18,927 nucleotides of DNA from positions 1 to 18,927 of the forward strand of contig RFJO01000013.1 in NCBI GenBank assembly GCA_003694495.1. Reading direction: 5' to 3'. Both the position numbers and the translations under genes were made by a program. This stretch comes from Candidatus Woesearchaeota archaeon. Lineage in GTDB: Archaea > Nanobdellota > Nanobdellia > SCGC-AAA011-G17 > GW2011-AR17. How positions within the stretch are numbered: the stretch's first letter is position 1; every line of letters starts with the position of its first letter. The notes beneath the pieces are model-generated. The model was not told where the DNA came from. It saw only the letters and a program-made list of their open reading frames with translations, and searched no databases. This document shows positions 1-7,686 of this stretch, in pieces.

Positions 1-936
1 GCAATTGGCGTTTTTATAAAAAAAGAAAAAGTTATGAAATATCTTGGCCATGAAGCAAAAAAGTATGTGTCTTATGGCGTAGCGTCAGTATCAGGCAGCA
101 TCTTGGCAGTATGCTCGTGTACAATCCTTCCTTTGTTTGCAGGTATAAGAAAACGTGGCGCTGGATTAGGTCCAGCGATTACTTTTCTTTTTTCAGGCCC
201 TGCAATTAATATTGCCGCTATATTTTTAACAATCAGCGTTCTTGGCTTAAAAATAGGTTTGGCCAGGGTAAGCGCAGCAATTTTATTATCGATATTGGTT
301 GGGGTATCTATGCAATTGATTTTTAGAGAAAAAGTTGATAAAGCAAAATTCATCTTGCAGGAATCAGAAGAGTCTAAGATATCTAATCTGGTTTTGCTGA
401 TTTTTTTTGCTTTAATGATAGCAGTTTTGGTGGTTAATGGTTTGCAAATAAACAAAGCGGTTAAATACTCGTTAATGGGCGGGTTTACTTTAAGCGTTAT
501 AGTTTTGGTCTGGTGGAAATTTAAGGATCATATAGTTAAGAAATGGCTTGAAGAGACATGGAGCTTCTCAAAATTAATTTTGCCTTTATTGTTTATAGGA
601 GTATTCATTGCAGGGTTTATCATGCCTTTGCTTCCTGAAAACCTAATAACACAATTGGTAGGCAGCAATACAATTATCGGCAATTTCATTGCTTCAATAT
701 TTGGAGCATTCATGTACTTTTCTACATTAACAGAAATCCCAATTTTGCAGGCATTGATTGCAAAAGGTATGCATTCAGGACCGGCTTTGGCTTTGTTGTT
801 GGCAGGCCCAAGTTTAAGCTTGCCAAACATGCTTGTTGTTAGAGGAGTGTTAGGCACGAAAAGAACTGCAGTGTATGTTGGCCTGGTTATAGCTTATTCA
901 ACTCTTGCAGGGTTGTTGTTTGGATATCTAACTTAA
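1..936 (+). CDS. Putative permease, DUF318/UPF0718 (ArsP-like) family, 5' partial
   Basis: This is a multi-pass membrane protein of the DUF318/UPF0718 permease family, whose characterised members include the ArsP organoarsenical exporters. The substrate here cannot be told from sequence. The reading frame is already open at base 1 and an in-frame ATG lies at 34, so the real start is probably off the window and the N-terminus is missing. Counting from the ATG at 34, a Cys-Ser-Cys-Thr-Ile-Leu-Pro motif lies near residue 31, followed by GAGLGPAITFLFSGPAIN. A related GPALALLLAGPSLSLPN stretch lies near the C-terminus. These look like the two symmetry-related halves of the family, separated by a Lys/Glu-rich loop around residues 98-110. 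At least seven hydrophobic segments are visible. The stop codon overlaps the stop of the convergent DUF357 gene. Family assignment is firm; transport function is inferred from the family. Confidence 0.8.
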   Translation, partial: AIGVFIKKEKVMKYLGHEAKKYVSYGVASVSGSILAVCSCTILPLFAGIRKRGAGLGPAITFLFSGPAINIAAIFLTISVLGLKIGLARVSAAILLSILVGVSMQLIFREKVDKAKFILQESEESKISNLVLLIFFALMIAVLVVNGLQINKAVKYSLMGGFTLSVIVLVWWKFKDHIVKKWLEETWSFSKLILPLLFIGVFIAGFIMPLLPENLITQLVGSNTIIGNFIASIFGAFMYFSTLTEIPILQALIAKGMHSGPALALLLAGPSLSLPNMLVVRGVLGTKRTAVYVGLVIAYSTLAGLLFGYLT

Positions 937-1217
937 TCATCCACAGTAAACAGCCTTGAATCTTTCACGTCAAACATACCAATCCTTGCGCCAGCATCAA
1001 GCCATCCGTGTGCATAGTTTAAGGCTGCAAAAGCATTAATATAGTCCCCGTTTGACCTAAAATGATCTGCATCTTTAATATACCTTTCAATCATGTCAAG
1101 AAAATCTTCTCTTTCTTCTTTTAACTCAGTTCTGTTGCCGGAAGCTTTAGCCATTTCGAATGCTTCTTTTGTTATGCTAAAATATTTGTTAAGTTTTTCA
1201 TCAGTTATTTCTTTCAT
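933..1217 (-). CDS. DUF357 family protein
   Basis: This is a small, soluble, probably helical archaeal protein of 94 residues with no known biochemical function. The family signature is clear: a helical first half (KYFSITKEAFEMAK), then a conserved second half in which DFLDMIERYIKDADHF is followed by GDYINAFAALNYAHGWLDAG and ends ARIGMFDV. That is the hallmark of DUF357. An upstream in-frame ATG at 1238 would add seven residues, but I chose the ATG at 1217 because a TATA element centred near 1246 lies 29-30 nt before it. That fits a leaderless transcript, whereas the longer start would lie only about 8 nt from the TATA box. The gene is divergent from the thymidylate-kinase-like gene and shares its promoter region. 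Its TAA stop overlaps that of the permease within a single TTAA. Confidence 0.85.
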   Translation of the reverse strand: MKEITDEKLNKYFSITKEAFEMAKASGNRTELKEEREDFLDMIERYIKDADHFRSNGDYINAFAALNYAHGWLDAGARIGMFDVKDSRLFTVDD

Positions 1218-1239
1218 TATAGAGAACAAAACACACAAA

Positions 1240-1252
1240 TTTATTTAAATTT
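1240..1252. promoter_or_regulatory. Shared palindromic TATA element, two divergent leaderless genes
   Basis: The run TTTATTTAAATTT contains the palindrome ATTTAAAT (1243-1250). Its centre is 26-27 nt upstream of the thymidylate-kinase-like ATG at 1273 on the + strand and 29-30 nt upstream of the DUF357 ATG at 1217 on the - strand. These are the distances expected for an archaeal TATA box when transcription starts at the start codon. No Shine-Dalgarno sequence precedes either gene. One symmetrical TBP site could serve both directions; two overlapping sites are also possible. Confidence 0.6.
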
Positions 1253-1272
1253 TTGCAAATTTTCCTTATATT

Positions 1273-1998
1273 ATGCAAGGTAGATACATCGTTGTGGACG
1301 GCATTGACAGGATCGGCAAAGGCACTTTGATAAACATGATTCTTGATTATGAAGAATCAAGGGGTAAAAAAATCTTCAACACAGACGAGTACCAGCTTAA
1401 CCAAGGTTGTTTGCCTTCCCTGGAAGAGTTAAAAGGTTACGACTACATTTTTCTTTCCGAGCCGACATATTCTGGTATAGGGTTAAAAATAAGGAACAAT
1501 ATGATAGTAAAAGGTTCCACTTATAGTGTTCACGAGATTGCTCAAGCTTACGCTGAAGACAGGAAACATTTGTTATCCAGCTTAATTTTCCCTGCATTAC
1601 AACAAAACTATAATGTAATCTCATCCAGGTCGATCTGCTCAAGCTTGGTTTACCAGCCATTGGATGCAAAAGAAAAAGGTATTAAGTTTACAGTTGAAGA
1701 TGTTTTAGCATTAGAAGGCAACATTTACGCAATGTCAAGAACACCTCATTTATTAATTATCCCAGTGATTGACAGTGTATCTTTGGCCTTGGAACGTTCA
1801 AAAGATAGGAATAAAGAAGATAATTGCAAGTTTGAGGAAAAATCTTTTCTTGAGAAAAGTTTAGACGTTTACAAAAGCCAATGGTTAAGAGAACTCTTTG
1901 AATCAAAAGGTACGATTGTAAAGTATGTTGACGCTTCAGGAACATTAGATGATTCAAGAAAAAATATTTTGGACGTGTGGAAAAATTATTCAGCATAA
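1273..1998 (+). CDS. tmk: Thymidylate kinase-like P-loop nucleoside/nucleotide kinase
   Basis: This is probably a dTMP kinase (dTMP + ATP to dTDP) in the dTTP pathway. The protein has 241 residues, slightly longer than the usual 200-215. The Walker A loop GIDRIGKGT lies at residues 10-18, and the Glu-Pro-Thr of the family at 63-65. The Asp-Arg of the YAEDRKH segment lies at 96-97, and a lid-like ALERSKDR segment is near 172-179. The usual Asp-Arg-Tyr motif before SSLxYQ is replaced by Ser-Arg-Ser (118-120) in an SRSICSSLVYQ context. This drifts towards the Glu-Arg-Ser motif of deoxynucleoside kinases, so substrate preference is open. The start at 1273 is supported by the TATA box 26-27 nt upstream (leaderless). 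The 3' end overlaps the convergent gyrA stop by 13 nt. Superfamily assignment is secure; dTMP specificity is likely but not certain. Confidence 0.75.
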   Translation: MQGRYIVVDGIDRIGKGTLINMILDYEESRGKKIFNTDEYQLNQGCLPSLEELKGYDYIFLSEPTYSGIGLKIRNNMIVKGSTYSVHEIAQAYAEDRKHLLSSLIFPALQQNYNVISSRSICSSLVYQPLDAKEKGIKFTVEDVLALEGNIYAMSRTPHLLIIPVIDSVSLALERSKDRNKEDNCKFEEKSFLEKSLDVYKSQWLRELFESKGTIVKYVDASGTLDDSRKNILDVWKNYSA

Positions 1999-4403
1999 CT
2001 AACAACTTTCGCCAGTGTAGTAACTTTATCTCCTTCTTTAAGCTTCATTATCCTCACACCTTGCGTATTCCTTCCAATTTTTGATATGCCGCTTACAGGC
2101 GTTCTTATGATAACTCCATTTTGTGATATGAACATAACTTCATCTTCATCGCTTACAGTTTTGATCCCGACAACATTGCCGTTCCTGGCAGTGGTTTTAA
2201 TATTAATTACTCCCTTGCCCCCTCTCCTTATCAACCTATAATCACTTATGCTTGTTCTTTTCCCGTAACCATTTTCTGTTATTGTTAACAAATCCATGTT
2301 ATCATCACCAATTTCCAGCCCTATAACTTCATCATTTTGCCTTAGATTGACTCCTCTTACTCCTGAAGCAGTTCTTCCCATTGCTCTTACATCATTTTCA
2401 TTGAACTTTACAGCCACACCTTTTTTTGTAGCTATTATAAAATTCATTTTACCGTTTGTCATTCTTACATTGACAAGTTCATCATTGTCTCTTAAACCGA
2501 TAGCAATAATCCCTCCTTTTCTTGGTTTAGAGTACGCTTTCAGGTTTGTTTTTTTGAGCAGGCCTTTTTTTGTTGCCATGATAAGGTAATGTCCGTCATC
2601 AAACTCTTTTATAGGGATCATAGCATTAATTTTTTCGCCAGGTTCCATTCTTAGTATATTTATTATTGGAGTTCCTTTTGAATACCTTGAACCAGTTGGG
2701 ATTTCATAAGCTTTAAGCCAATAGACTTTTCCTTTATTTGAGAAGCAAAGCACCATGCTGTGTGTGCTTGCAGTAAACAAATGTTCAACCGCATCATCCT
2801 CTTTTGTTTTGGTAGCTTTTATCCCCACGCCTCCTCTTTTCTGCATTTTATAAAGATCAAGCGGCTGTTTTTTCACATAACCTGAATATGTTGCAGTAAT
2901 AACCACATCTTCATCAGGTATAAGGTCTTCAGTTTCAATTTCATCATAAACTTCAACAATTTCCGTCCTTCTCTCATCACCGTATTTTTCCATAAGCTCT
3001 TTAACTTCATCTTTTATTATGTTCAACACCCTCAATTCAGAAGCAAGTATATCTTTCAGGTCAGCTATTAACTTTAGAAGGTTTTCGTACTCTTCTTTAA
3101 GCTTATTTTGTTCAAGCGATGTCAGCTTGCTTAGTTTCATGTCTAGTATTGCCTGGGCTTGTACATCAGTTAGCTTATAATTTTCAACAAGCTTTTCTTT
3201 TGCCGATGCAACATTGTTTGCTTTTTTAATAAGCTGCACGACATCGTCAATATTATTCAGCGCAATCGTAAGACCTTCCAGTATATGAGCTCTTTCCTCT
3301 GCCTTTTTCAGGTCATATTTAGTTCTTCGTATTATAACATCTTTTCTATGTTCAATATAATATTGTAAAACCTCTTTCAACGTCATAACCTTTGGCTGGT
3401 TATTATACAACGCAAGAAGGTTAATCCCGAACGTGGTTTGCATTTGTGTTTGTTTGTAAAGCTGGTTTAACACAACTTCAGGATTGGCATCCCTTTTAAC
3501 TTCAATAACAACCCTCATTCCTTTCCTGTCGCTTTCATCCCTTATATCGCTTATACCAACAATTTTTTTATCATTTACATGGTTGGCAATGCTTTCTATA
3601 AGGTTTGCCTTATTAACCATGTAAGGAATTTCGGTAATGATTATTCTTGTTTTATTATTATGTTCTTCAATCTTAGTCCTTGCTCTTATTTTGACTAAAC
3701 CTTTACCGTTTTTGTACGCACTTTTTATCCCTGCCTCGCCCATAATTATTCCTGCGGTAGGGAAATCCGGGCCTTTTATGAACTGCATAAGGTCAAAATA
3801 CTCACAATCAGGGTTGTCTATAAGGTATATAATAGCTTTCCCAACTTCATTCAAGTTATGCGGCGGTATGTTTGTGGCCATGCCAACTGCAATTCCGGTT
3901 GACCCGTTAATTATCAAGTTAGGCAGCTTTGCAGGCAACACGACAGGCTCTTTCAAGCTTCCGTCAAAGTTTGGCGTAAAATCCACAGTTTCTTTTTCAA
4001 TATCTACAAGCAATTCTTCTGCAAGCTTAGACATTCTCGCTTCAGTATACCTCATTGCAGCTGCACTGTCGCCGTCAACAGAACCAAAGTTGCCTTGCCC
4101 TTCAACTAAAGGATAACGCAAAGAAAAATTCTGCGCCATTCTTACCAAGGAATCATACACGGCAGTGTCACCGTGCGGATGAAACTTACCTAAAGTTTCC
4201 CCAACGATCCTTGCACTTTTTTTGTAAGGCTTGTTATGTACTAACCCCAACTCTTTCATTGCAAACAATATCCTTCTGTGCACTGGCTTTAACCCGTCTT
4301 TCACATCAGGCAAAGCTCTGCTTACAATGACAGACATAGCATAGTCTATGTAAGAATCTTTCATTTCTTTTTCAATTACTTGCTTAATTATCCTGTCTTC
4401 CAT
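1986..4403 (-). CDS. gyrA: DNA gyrase subunit A
   Basis: This is the breakage-reunion subunit of DNA gyrase, which with GyrB introduces negative supercoils using ATP. The protein is 805 residues from the ATG at 4403. That ATG sits one base after the gyrB stop (TAAAATG), and a TTG four codons upstream is less likely. The catalytic tyrosine is Tyr119 in AAAMRYTEARM, matching Tyr122 of E. coli. The quinolone-region equivalents of Ser83 and Asp87 are Thr80 and Asp84 in HPHGDTAVYD. The C-terminal beta-pinwheel carries a GyrA box, QKRGGVG (521-527), which distinguishes gyrase from topoisomerase IV, and a second similar motif, IRRGGKG (725-731). The protein ends soon after the last blade (KVVSYAE), without the acidic tail seen in some bacterial GyrA. 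Archaeal gyrases are generally regarded as acquired from bacteria. It forms an operon with gyrB. Confidence 0.97.
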   Translation of the reverse strand: MEDRIIKQVIEKEMKDSYIDYAMSVIVSRALPDVKDGLKPVHRRILFAMKELGLVHNKPYKKSARIVGETLGKFHPHGDTAVYDSLVRMAQNFSLRYPLVEGQGNFGSVDGDSAAAMRYTEARMSKLAEELLVDIEKETVDFTPNFDGSLKEPVVLPAKLPNLIINGSTGIAVGMATNIPPHNLNEVGKAIIYLIDNPDCEYFDLMQFIKGPDFPTAGIIMGEAGIKSAYKNGKGLVKIRARTKIEEHNNKTRIIITEIPYMVNKANLIESIANHVNDKKIVGISDIRDESDRKGMRVVIEVKRDANPEVVLNQLYKQTQMQTTFGINLLALYNNQPKVMTLKEVLQYYIEHRKDVIIRRTKYDLKKAEERAHILEGLTIALNNIDDVVQLIKKANNVASAKEKLVENYKLTDVQAQAILDMKLSKLTSLEQNKLKEEYENLLKLIADLKDILASELRVLNIIKDEVKELMEKYGDERRTEIVEVYDEIETEDLIPDEDVVITATYSGYVKKQPLDLYKMQKRGGVGIKATKTKEDDAVEHLFTASTHSMVLCFSNKGKVYWLKAYEIPTGSRYSKGTPIINILRMEPGEKINAMIPIKEFDDGHYLIMATKKGLLKKTNLKAYSKPRKGGIIAIGLRDNDELVNVRMTNGKMNFIIATKKGVAVKFNENDVRAMGRTASGVRGVNLRQNDEVIGLEIGDDNMDLLTITENGYGKRTSISDYRLIRRGGKGVINIKTTARNGNVVGIKTVSDEDEVMFISQNGVIIRTPVSGISKIGRNTQGVRIMKLKEGDKVTTLAKVVSYAE

Positions 4404-4404
4404 T

Positions 4405-6291
4405 TTACACGTCAAGATTTTTCACTTTCTTTGCGTTTGCAAATATGAACTCTCTCCTTGGCTCAACCTGGTCACCCATAAGCACTGTAAACATCTGGTC
4501 AGCTTCTACAGCATCTTCAATAGTTATTTGCTTAAGTTTTCTCACATCAGGGTTAAGCGTTGTTTCCCACAACTGTTCAGGGTTCATTTCTCCTAATCCT
4601 TTATACCTTTGTATGTTAACATTATCTTCTCCGAGTTCTTCAAGCACTCTTTTCAGTTCTTCGTCATTATACACATACCTTTCCTCTTTTCCTTTTTTGA
4701 CTTTATACAATGGTGGCAACGCTATATACACATAACCTGCTTCAATTAAAGGCCTCATGAACCTATAAAGGAAGGTTAACAACAAACAATCTATGTGCGA
4801 CCCGTCCACATCTGCATCAGTCATAAGAATTATTTTATGATACCTTACTTTTTCTATGTTAAAATCATCTCCAATCCCTGTTCCAATAGCAGAAATCATT
4901 GTAGATATCTCGTTGTTTGCAAACACTTTATCAATCCTTGCTTTCTCCACATTGATTATTTTACCTCTTAGCGGCAATATTGCCTGTGTTTCTCTTGACC
5001 TTGCAGACTTGGCACTTCCACCTGCAGAGTCGCCCTCCACAAGGAACAGTTCACACTTTGCAGGATCTTTTTCCTGGCAGTCGGCAAGTTTCCCCGGCAA
5101 ACTTCCAGAACCTAGTACAGATTTCCTCCTTGTAAGTTCTCTCGCTTTTCTTGCAGCTTCTCTTGCTTTTGCTGCCATTACAGCTTTGTTTACAATCTCT
5201 TTTGCCACTGTAGGATTTTCATCAAAAAACTCGCTTAACGCATTAGTCACTGCAGAATCAACTATGCCTTTCACATTATGGTTCCCAAGTTTAGTTTTTG
5301 TTTGGCCTTCAAACTGCGGCTCAGGCACCTTTACAGAAATCACTGCAGCCATACCTTCTCTAACATCGTCCCCTGAAAGTTTTATGTCTGCAATTTTGTT
5401 TTTATTAATATAAGCATTAATTACCCTTGTCAGCGCTGTTTTGAACCCGCTAACATGTGTTCCGCCTTCAATAGTATTGATATTATTTACAAAAGAATAT
5501 TCATTAACATTAAACCCGTCATTGTACTGTATGGCAACTTCAATTTCAATGTTGTCTGCTTTTTTTGCTAAATATATAGGATTTTCATGCACAACTCTTT
5601 TATTTTTATTAAGATACTTAACAAACTCAATAATTCCGCCGTCAAACTTAAACTCATTATCCGTGTCTGCAACTTCATTCACAAGCTTTATTTTCAAGCT
5701 CTTGTTTAGGAAAGCAAGTTCCCTGATTCTATTTACCAATATATCATTATTGAACTCAGTTGTTGAAAACACTTCAGCATCAGGCTTAAACCTTACAAAT
5801 GTTCCGGTTTTTGTTGTTTCTCCCACAACCTTTAACTCACTTACTGGCACACCCCTTTCATATTTTTGGTAATAAATTTTGCCATTTTTGAACACTTTCA
5901 CTTCTAACCACTCAGACAAAGCATTAACACACGACACACCAACGCCATGCAACCCTCCTGAAACCTGATAACTTCCTTTATCGAACTTTCCGCCAGCATG
6001 TAGCACAGTCATAACAACCTCAACAGCCGGCTTATTTTCTCCAGGGTGGATATCGACAGGTATACCTCTTCCGTTATCTTCTACAGAAACCGAACCATCC
6101 TTATGCACGCAAACAGTAATCTCGGTACAATACCCTGCCAGCGCTTCATCAATAGCATTATCAAGCACTTCCCAAACAAGGTGATGCAACCCTCTTGAAT
6201 CAGTACTTCCGATATACATTGCCGGTCTTTTTCTTACCGCGCTCAACCCTTTCAATACTGTGATATTTTTTGCTCCATATTCGTTACTCAT
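4405..6291 (-). CDS. gyrB: DNA gyrase subunit B
   Basis: This is the ATPase subunit of DNA gyrase, 628 residues, close to the size of Gram-positive GyrB and without the long insertion of the 804-residue E. coli protein. The GHKL ATPase shows Glu41 and Asn45 in WEVLDNAIDEA, EDNGRGIP (71-78) and GGLHGVG (112-118). The QTK loop that contacts ATP is at 330-332. The TOPRIM domain has Glu419 in VEGDSAGGSA and the metal-binding Asp triad 492/494/496 in TDADVDGSH. The C-terminal RYKGLGEMNPEQLWETT segment is typical. Just after DVDGSH the usual Ile-Arg-Thr is Ile-Asp-Cys. It is first in the gyrB-gyrA operon with one base between the genes, so translation is probably coupled. The promoter lies in the divergent region 6292-6542, where I see only weak TATA-like elements pointing left. 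Confidence 0.97.
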   Translation of the reverse strand: MSNEYGAKNITVLKGLSAVRKRPAMYIGSTDSRGLHHLVWEVLDNAIDEALAGYCTEITVCVHKDGSVSVEDNGRGIPVDIHPGENKPAVEVVMTVLHAGGKFDKGSYQVSGGLHGVGVSCVNALSEWLEVKVFKNGKIYYQKYERGVPVSELKVVGETTKTGTFVRFKPDAEVFSTTEFNNDILVNRIRELAFLNKSLKIKLVNEVADTDNEFKFDGGIIEFVKYLNKNKRVVHENPIYLAKKADNIEIEVAIQYNDGFNVNEYSFVNNINTIEGGTHVSGFKTALTRVINAYINKNKIADIKLSGDDVREGMAAVISVKVPEPQFEGQTKTKLGNHNVKGIVDSAVTNALSEFFDENPTVAKEIVNKAVMAAKAREAARKARELTRRKSVLGSGSLPGKLADCQEKDPAKCELFLVEGDSAGGSAKSARSRETQAILPLRGKIINVEKARIDKVFANNEISTMISAIGTGIGDDFNIEKVRYHKIILMTDADVDGSHIDCLLLTFLYRFMRPLIEAGYVYIALPPLYKVKKGKEERYVYNDEELKRVLEELGEDNVNIQRYKGLGEMNPEQLWETTLNPDVRKLKQITIEDAVEADQMFTVLMGDQVEPRREFIFANAKKVKNLDV

Positions 6292-6440
6292 TTTTGCATA
6301 AACCTTTCTATTTTTTGATAATTTTGTTGATAAATAACCTACCCCTCAAATGCCTTTAATCTAAATTAAATATAACCGAATCATTTATATATCTTTCTAT
6401 GCTCAAAACCCTAAAATTTGGCCGTTTTAAGCCTTATATT

Positions 6441-6471
6441 GCCAAAATTTTTATGACAAAAAATTTTAGGC
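6441..6471 (+). other. Imperfect hairpin upstream of the PIN-rpo7 operon
   Basis: Left arm GCCAAAATTTTT (6441-6452) pairs with right arm AAAAATTTTAGGC (6459-6471), leaving one bulged base and a loop of about six bases. The segment CCTAAAATTTGGC at 6410-6422 matches the right arm in inverted orientation and could form a competing stem with it. The stem ends 13-15 bp before the first TATA box, so it may be an operator or a structured leader of a transcript starting further upstream. A chance structure in AT-rich DNA cannot be excluded. Confidence 0.35.
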
Positions 6472-6483
6472 GAAAAACCAAAA

Positions 6484-6508
6484 CCTTTATAAATGGCATT
6501 TATAAATA
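6484..6508 (+). promoter_or_regulatory. Tandem TATA boxes for the PIN-rpo7-spt4-S24e-S27ae operon
   Basis: Two near-identical elements, CCTTTATAAAT (6484-6494) and CATTTATAAATAAG (6497-6510), are spaced about 13 bp apart. From the second, transcription is expected near 6529, giving a leader of about 13 nt before the ATG at 6543. From the first, the start would be near 6516. The duplication may give a strong or dual-start promoter, as expected for translation and transcription genes. Confidence 0.6.
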
Positions 6509-6542
6509 AGGACATAATAAGCAATAAAAAAGGACTTGTCAA

Positions 6543-6929
6543 ATGCAAAATATAGTATTAGATACAAACTTTCTTGTAACTGCGTACAAATTTAAGTTAG
6601 ACATATTTGAAGAATTAAAAAACGTTTTAGACACTAAATTTCAGGTTTATATAGTTGACAAAACAATAAACGAATTAGAAAAACTTATAAAGTCGGGCAA
6701 ATTAACAGACAAAGTTGGTGCTATGGTTAGCATCAAGTATTTAAAAAGAAAAAATATAAAAATCATTAATACTGTTCAAGATAATGATGTTGATGAATTG
6801 TTGTTGGCATTAAGCCCGGCGCAGTTCATCGTAGCAACACAAGATAAGGCGTTAAAAAAGCGTTTAAAACAAAAAAAGTTTAAAGTTTTAACAATAAGGC
6901 AAAGGAAACAAATAGTTTTGGAGAATTAA
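6543..6929 (+). CDS. PIN-domain RNase, Fcf1/Utp24-like
   Basis: This 128-residue single-domain PIN nuclease is probably a metal-dependent RNase acting on pre-rRNA, by analogy with eukaryotic Fcf1/Utp24. PIN acidic residues are visible: Asp7 in VLDTNFL, Glu44 in INELEKL, Asp80/82/84 in the VQDNDVDE stretch, and Asp101 in ATQDKALKKRL. The last motif and the basic C-terminus (KKRLKQKKFK then RQRKQ) resemble the archaeal Fcf1-like group more than VapC toxins. The position immediately before rpo7 and spt4 is the usual archaeal location of this gene. No antitoxin gene lies next to it, which argues against a toxin role. It is first in a five-gene operon, with three bases between its stop and rpo7. 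The nuclease fold is confident; the rRNA substrate is inferred. Confidence 0.85.
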   Translation: MQNIVLDTNFLVTAYKFKLDIFEELKNVLDTKFQVYIVDKTINELEKLIKSGKLTDKVGAMVSIKYLKRKNIKIINTVQDNDVDELLLALSPAQFIVATQDKALKKRLKQKKFKVLTIRQRKQIVLEN

Positions 6930-6932
6930 AAA

Positions 6933-7499
6933 ATGTTTTATGAAATTGAAGTTAAGGGTCACATACGTGTTCATCCTAAACATTTTAGTAAGGACACAAA
7001 AGAAGCCGTAATGGAAAGCTTAAAAGAACAATTTAGCGGTTTTGTATCAAAAGATTTTGGTTTTGTATTATCTGTTATAGATGTAAAAAACATACAGGGC
7101 GGGATTTTAATCCCTGGTGATGGTGCCGCTTATTATGAATCATTATTTTCTTTGCTATGTTTTAAGCCAGAATTAAATGAAGTTGTTTTAGGCAAAATTA
7201 GCGACATAACTGACTTTGGCGCTTTCATCAACATTGGTCCAGTTGACGGCATGATCCATGTATCTCAGTCAATGGATGATTTTGTCTCATTTAGCAAATC
7301 AAATGTTCTTACTGGAAAAGATTCAAATAAAGTTTTAAAAGTTGGCGACCCATGCCGTGCAAGGATTATCGCAGTTAGTTTCAAAGATATTACTAATCCA
7401 AAGATCGGTTTGACAATGCGTCAGCATCGTTTAGGCGCTTTATCTTGGATTGAACAAGACTTAAAGAAAGAAAAAAAGAAGTCTAAGGAGAAAAAATGA
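6933..7499 (+). CDS. rpo7: DNA-directed RNA polymerase subunit Rpo7 (RpoE')
   Basis: This is the archaeal counterpart of eukaryotic Rpb7, which forms the RNA polymerase stalk with Rpo4 and binds nascent RNA. The 188 residues comprise the N-terminal tip domain (about 1-80, starting MFYEIEVKGHIRVHP, typical of the family) and an S1/OB RNA-binding domain from about 83 (GKISDITDFGAFINIGPVDG, then MIHVSQ). A short Lys/Glu-rich tail follows from about 174 and may be lineage-specific. A Shine-Dalgarno-like GGAG (6920-6923) precedes the ATG by nine bases. The gene overlaps spt4 by four bases (ATGA), an arrangement conserved in many archaea. Very confident. Confidence 0.96.
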   Translation: MFYEIEVKGHIRVHPKHFSKDTKEAVMESLKEQFSGFVSKDFGFVLSVIDVKNIQGGILIPGDGAAYYESLFSLLCFKPELNEVVLGKISDITDFGAFINIGPVDGMIHVSQSMDDFVSFSKSNVLTGKDSNKVLKVGDPCRARIIAVSFKDITNPKIGLTMRQHRLGALSWIEQDLKKEKKKSKEKK

Positions 7500-7681
7500 A
7501 AAAAAAGGTATGCAAAACTTGCAAACTGTTTGTTGAAAGTAATGAGTGCCCTTTATGTAAAGGCAACCAGTTTACTGAATCTTGGAAAGGTCGTGTTATA
7601 ATCACAGACCCGGAAAAATCCAAGATTGCACAGTTTATGAACATTAAAGCAAAAGGCGAGTATGCTATAAGAATAGGGTGA
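7496..7681 (+). CDS. spt4: Transcription elongation factor Spt4 (RpoE'')
   Basis: This small zinc protein of 61 residues binds the NGN domain of Spt5 to form the processivity clamp on RNA polymerase. Four cysteines form the zinc site: Cys6 and Cys9 (CKTC), and Cys18 and Cys21 (CPLC). The following FTESWKGRVIITDPEKSKIA is the conserved Spt4 core, and the protein ends GEYAIRIG as in other archaea. GGAG at 7487-7490, five bases before the ATG, is a good ribosome binding site. The start overlaps the rpo7 stop by ATGA. Its own stop lies within the Shine-Dalgarno region of S24e. Very confident from motifs and context. Confidence 0.95.
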   Translation: MKKKVCKTCKLFVESNECPLCKGNQFTESWKGRVIITDPEKSKIAQFMNIKAKGEYAIRIG

Positions 7682-7682
7682 T
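7677..7682 (+). promoter_or_regulatory. Shine-Dalgarno site GGTGAT for rps24e
   Basis: GGTGAT is complementary to the AUCACC of the archaeal 16S rRNA 3' end and sits four bases before the ATG at 7687. It overlaps the spt4 stop codon. The same GGTGAT plus four bases plus ATG arrangement precedes moxR, which supports the ATG at 7687 over the GTG at 7678 or the ATG at 7693. Confidence 0.6.
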
Positions 7683-7686
7683 TCTT

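Larger units (their letters stand above)
6292..6542. other. Divergent gyrB / PIN-rpo7 operon intergenic region
   Basis: These 251 very AT-rich bases hold no credible gene. They contain promoters for both directions. For the rightward operon a tandem TATA pair is clear (6486-6508). For gyrB the candidates are weaker: a TTATTTATC-like element near 6331-6339, and an ATATATAAATG-like element at 6383-6394 (both read on the - strand). The middle (6409-6471) holds overlapping inverted repeats described separately. Confidence 0.6.

Noticed and set aside
4856..5413. Long + strand ORFs antisense to gyrA and gyrB (for example 3637-4116, 4856-5413, 5441-5872)
   Set aside because: They are low-complexity Ser/Phe/Leu-rich shadows of strongly conserved gyrase genes on the other strand.
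6543..6929. PIN protein as a VapC toxin
   Set aside because: There is no antitoxin gene beside it. The position before rpo7-spt4 and the basic C-terminus fit the Fcf1-like housekeeping group.
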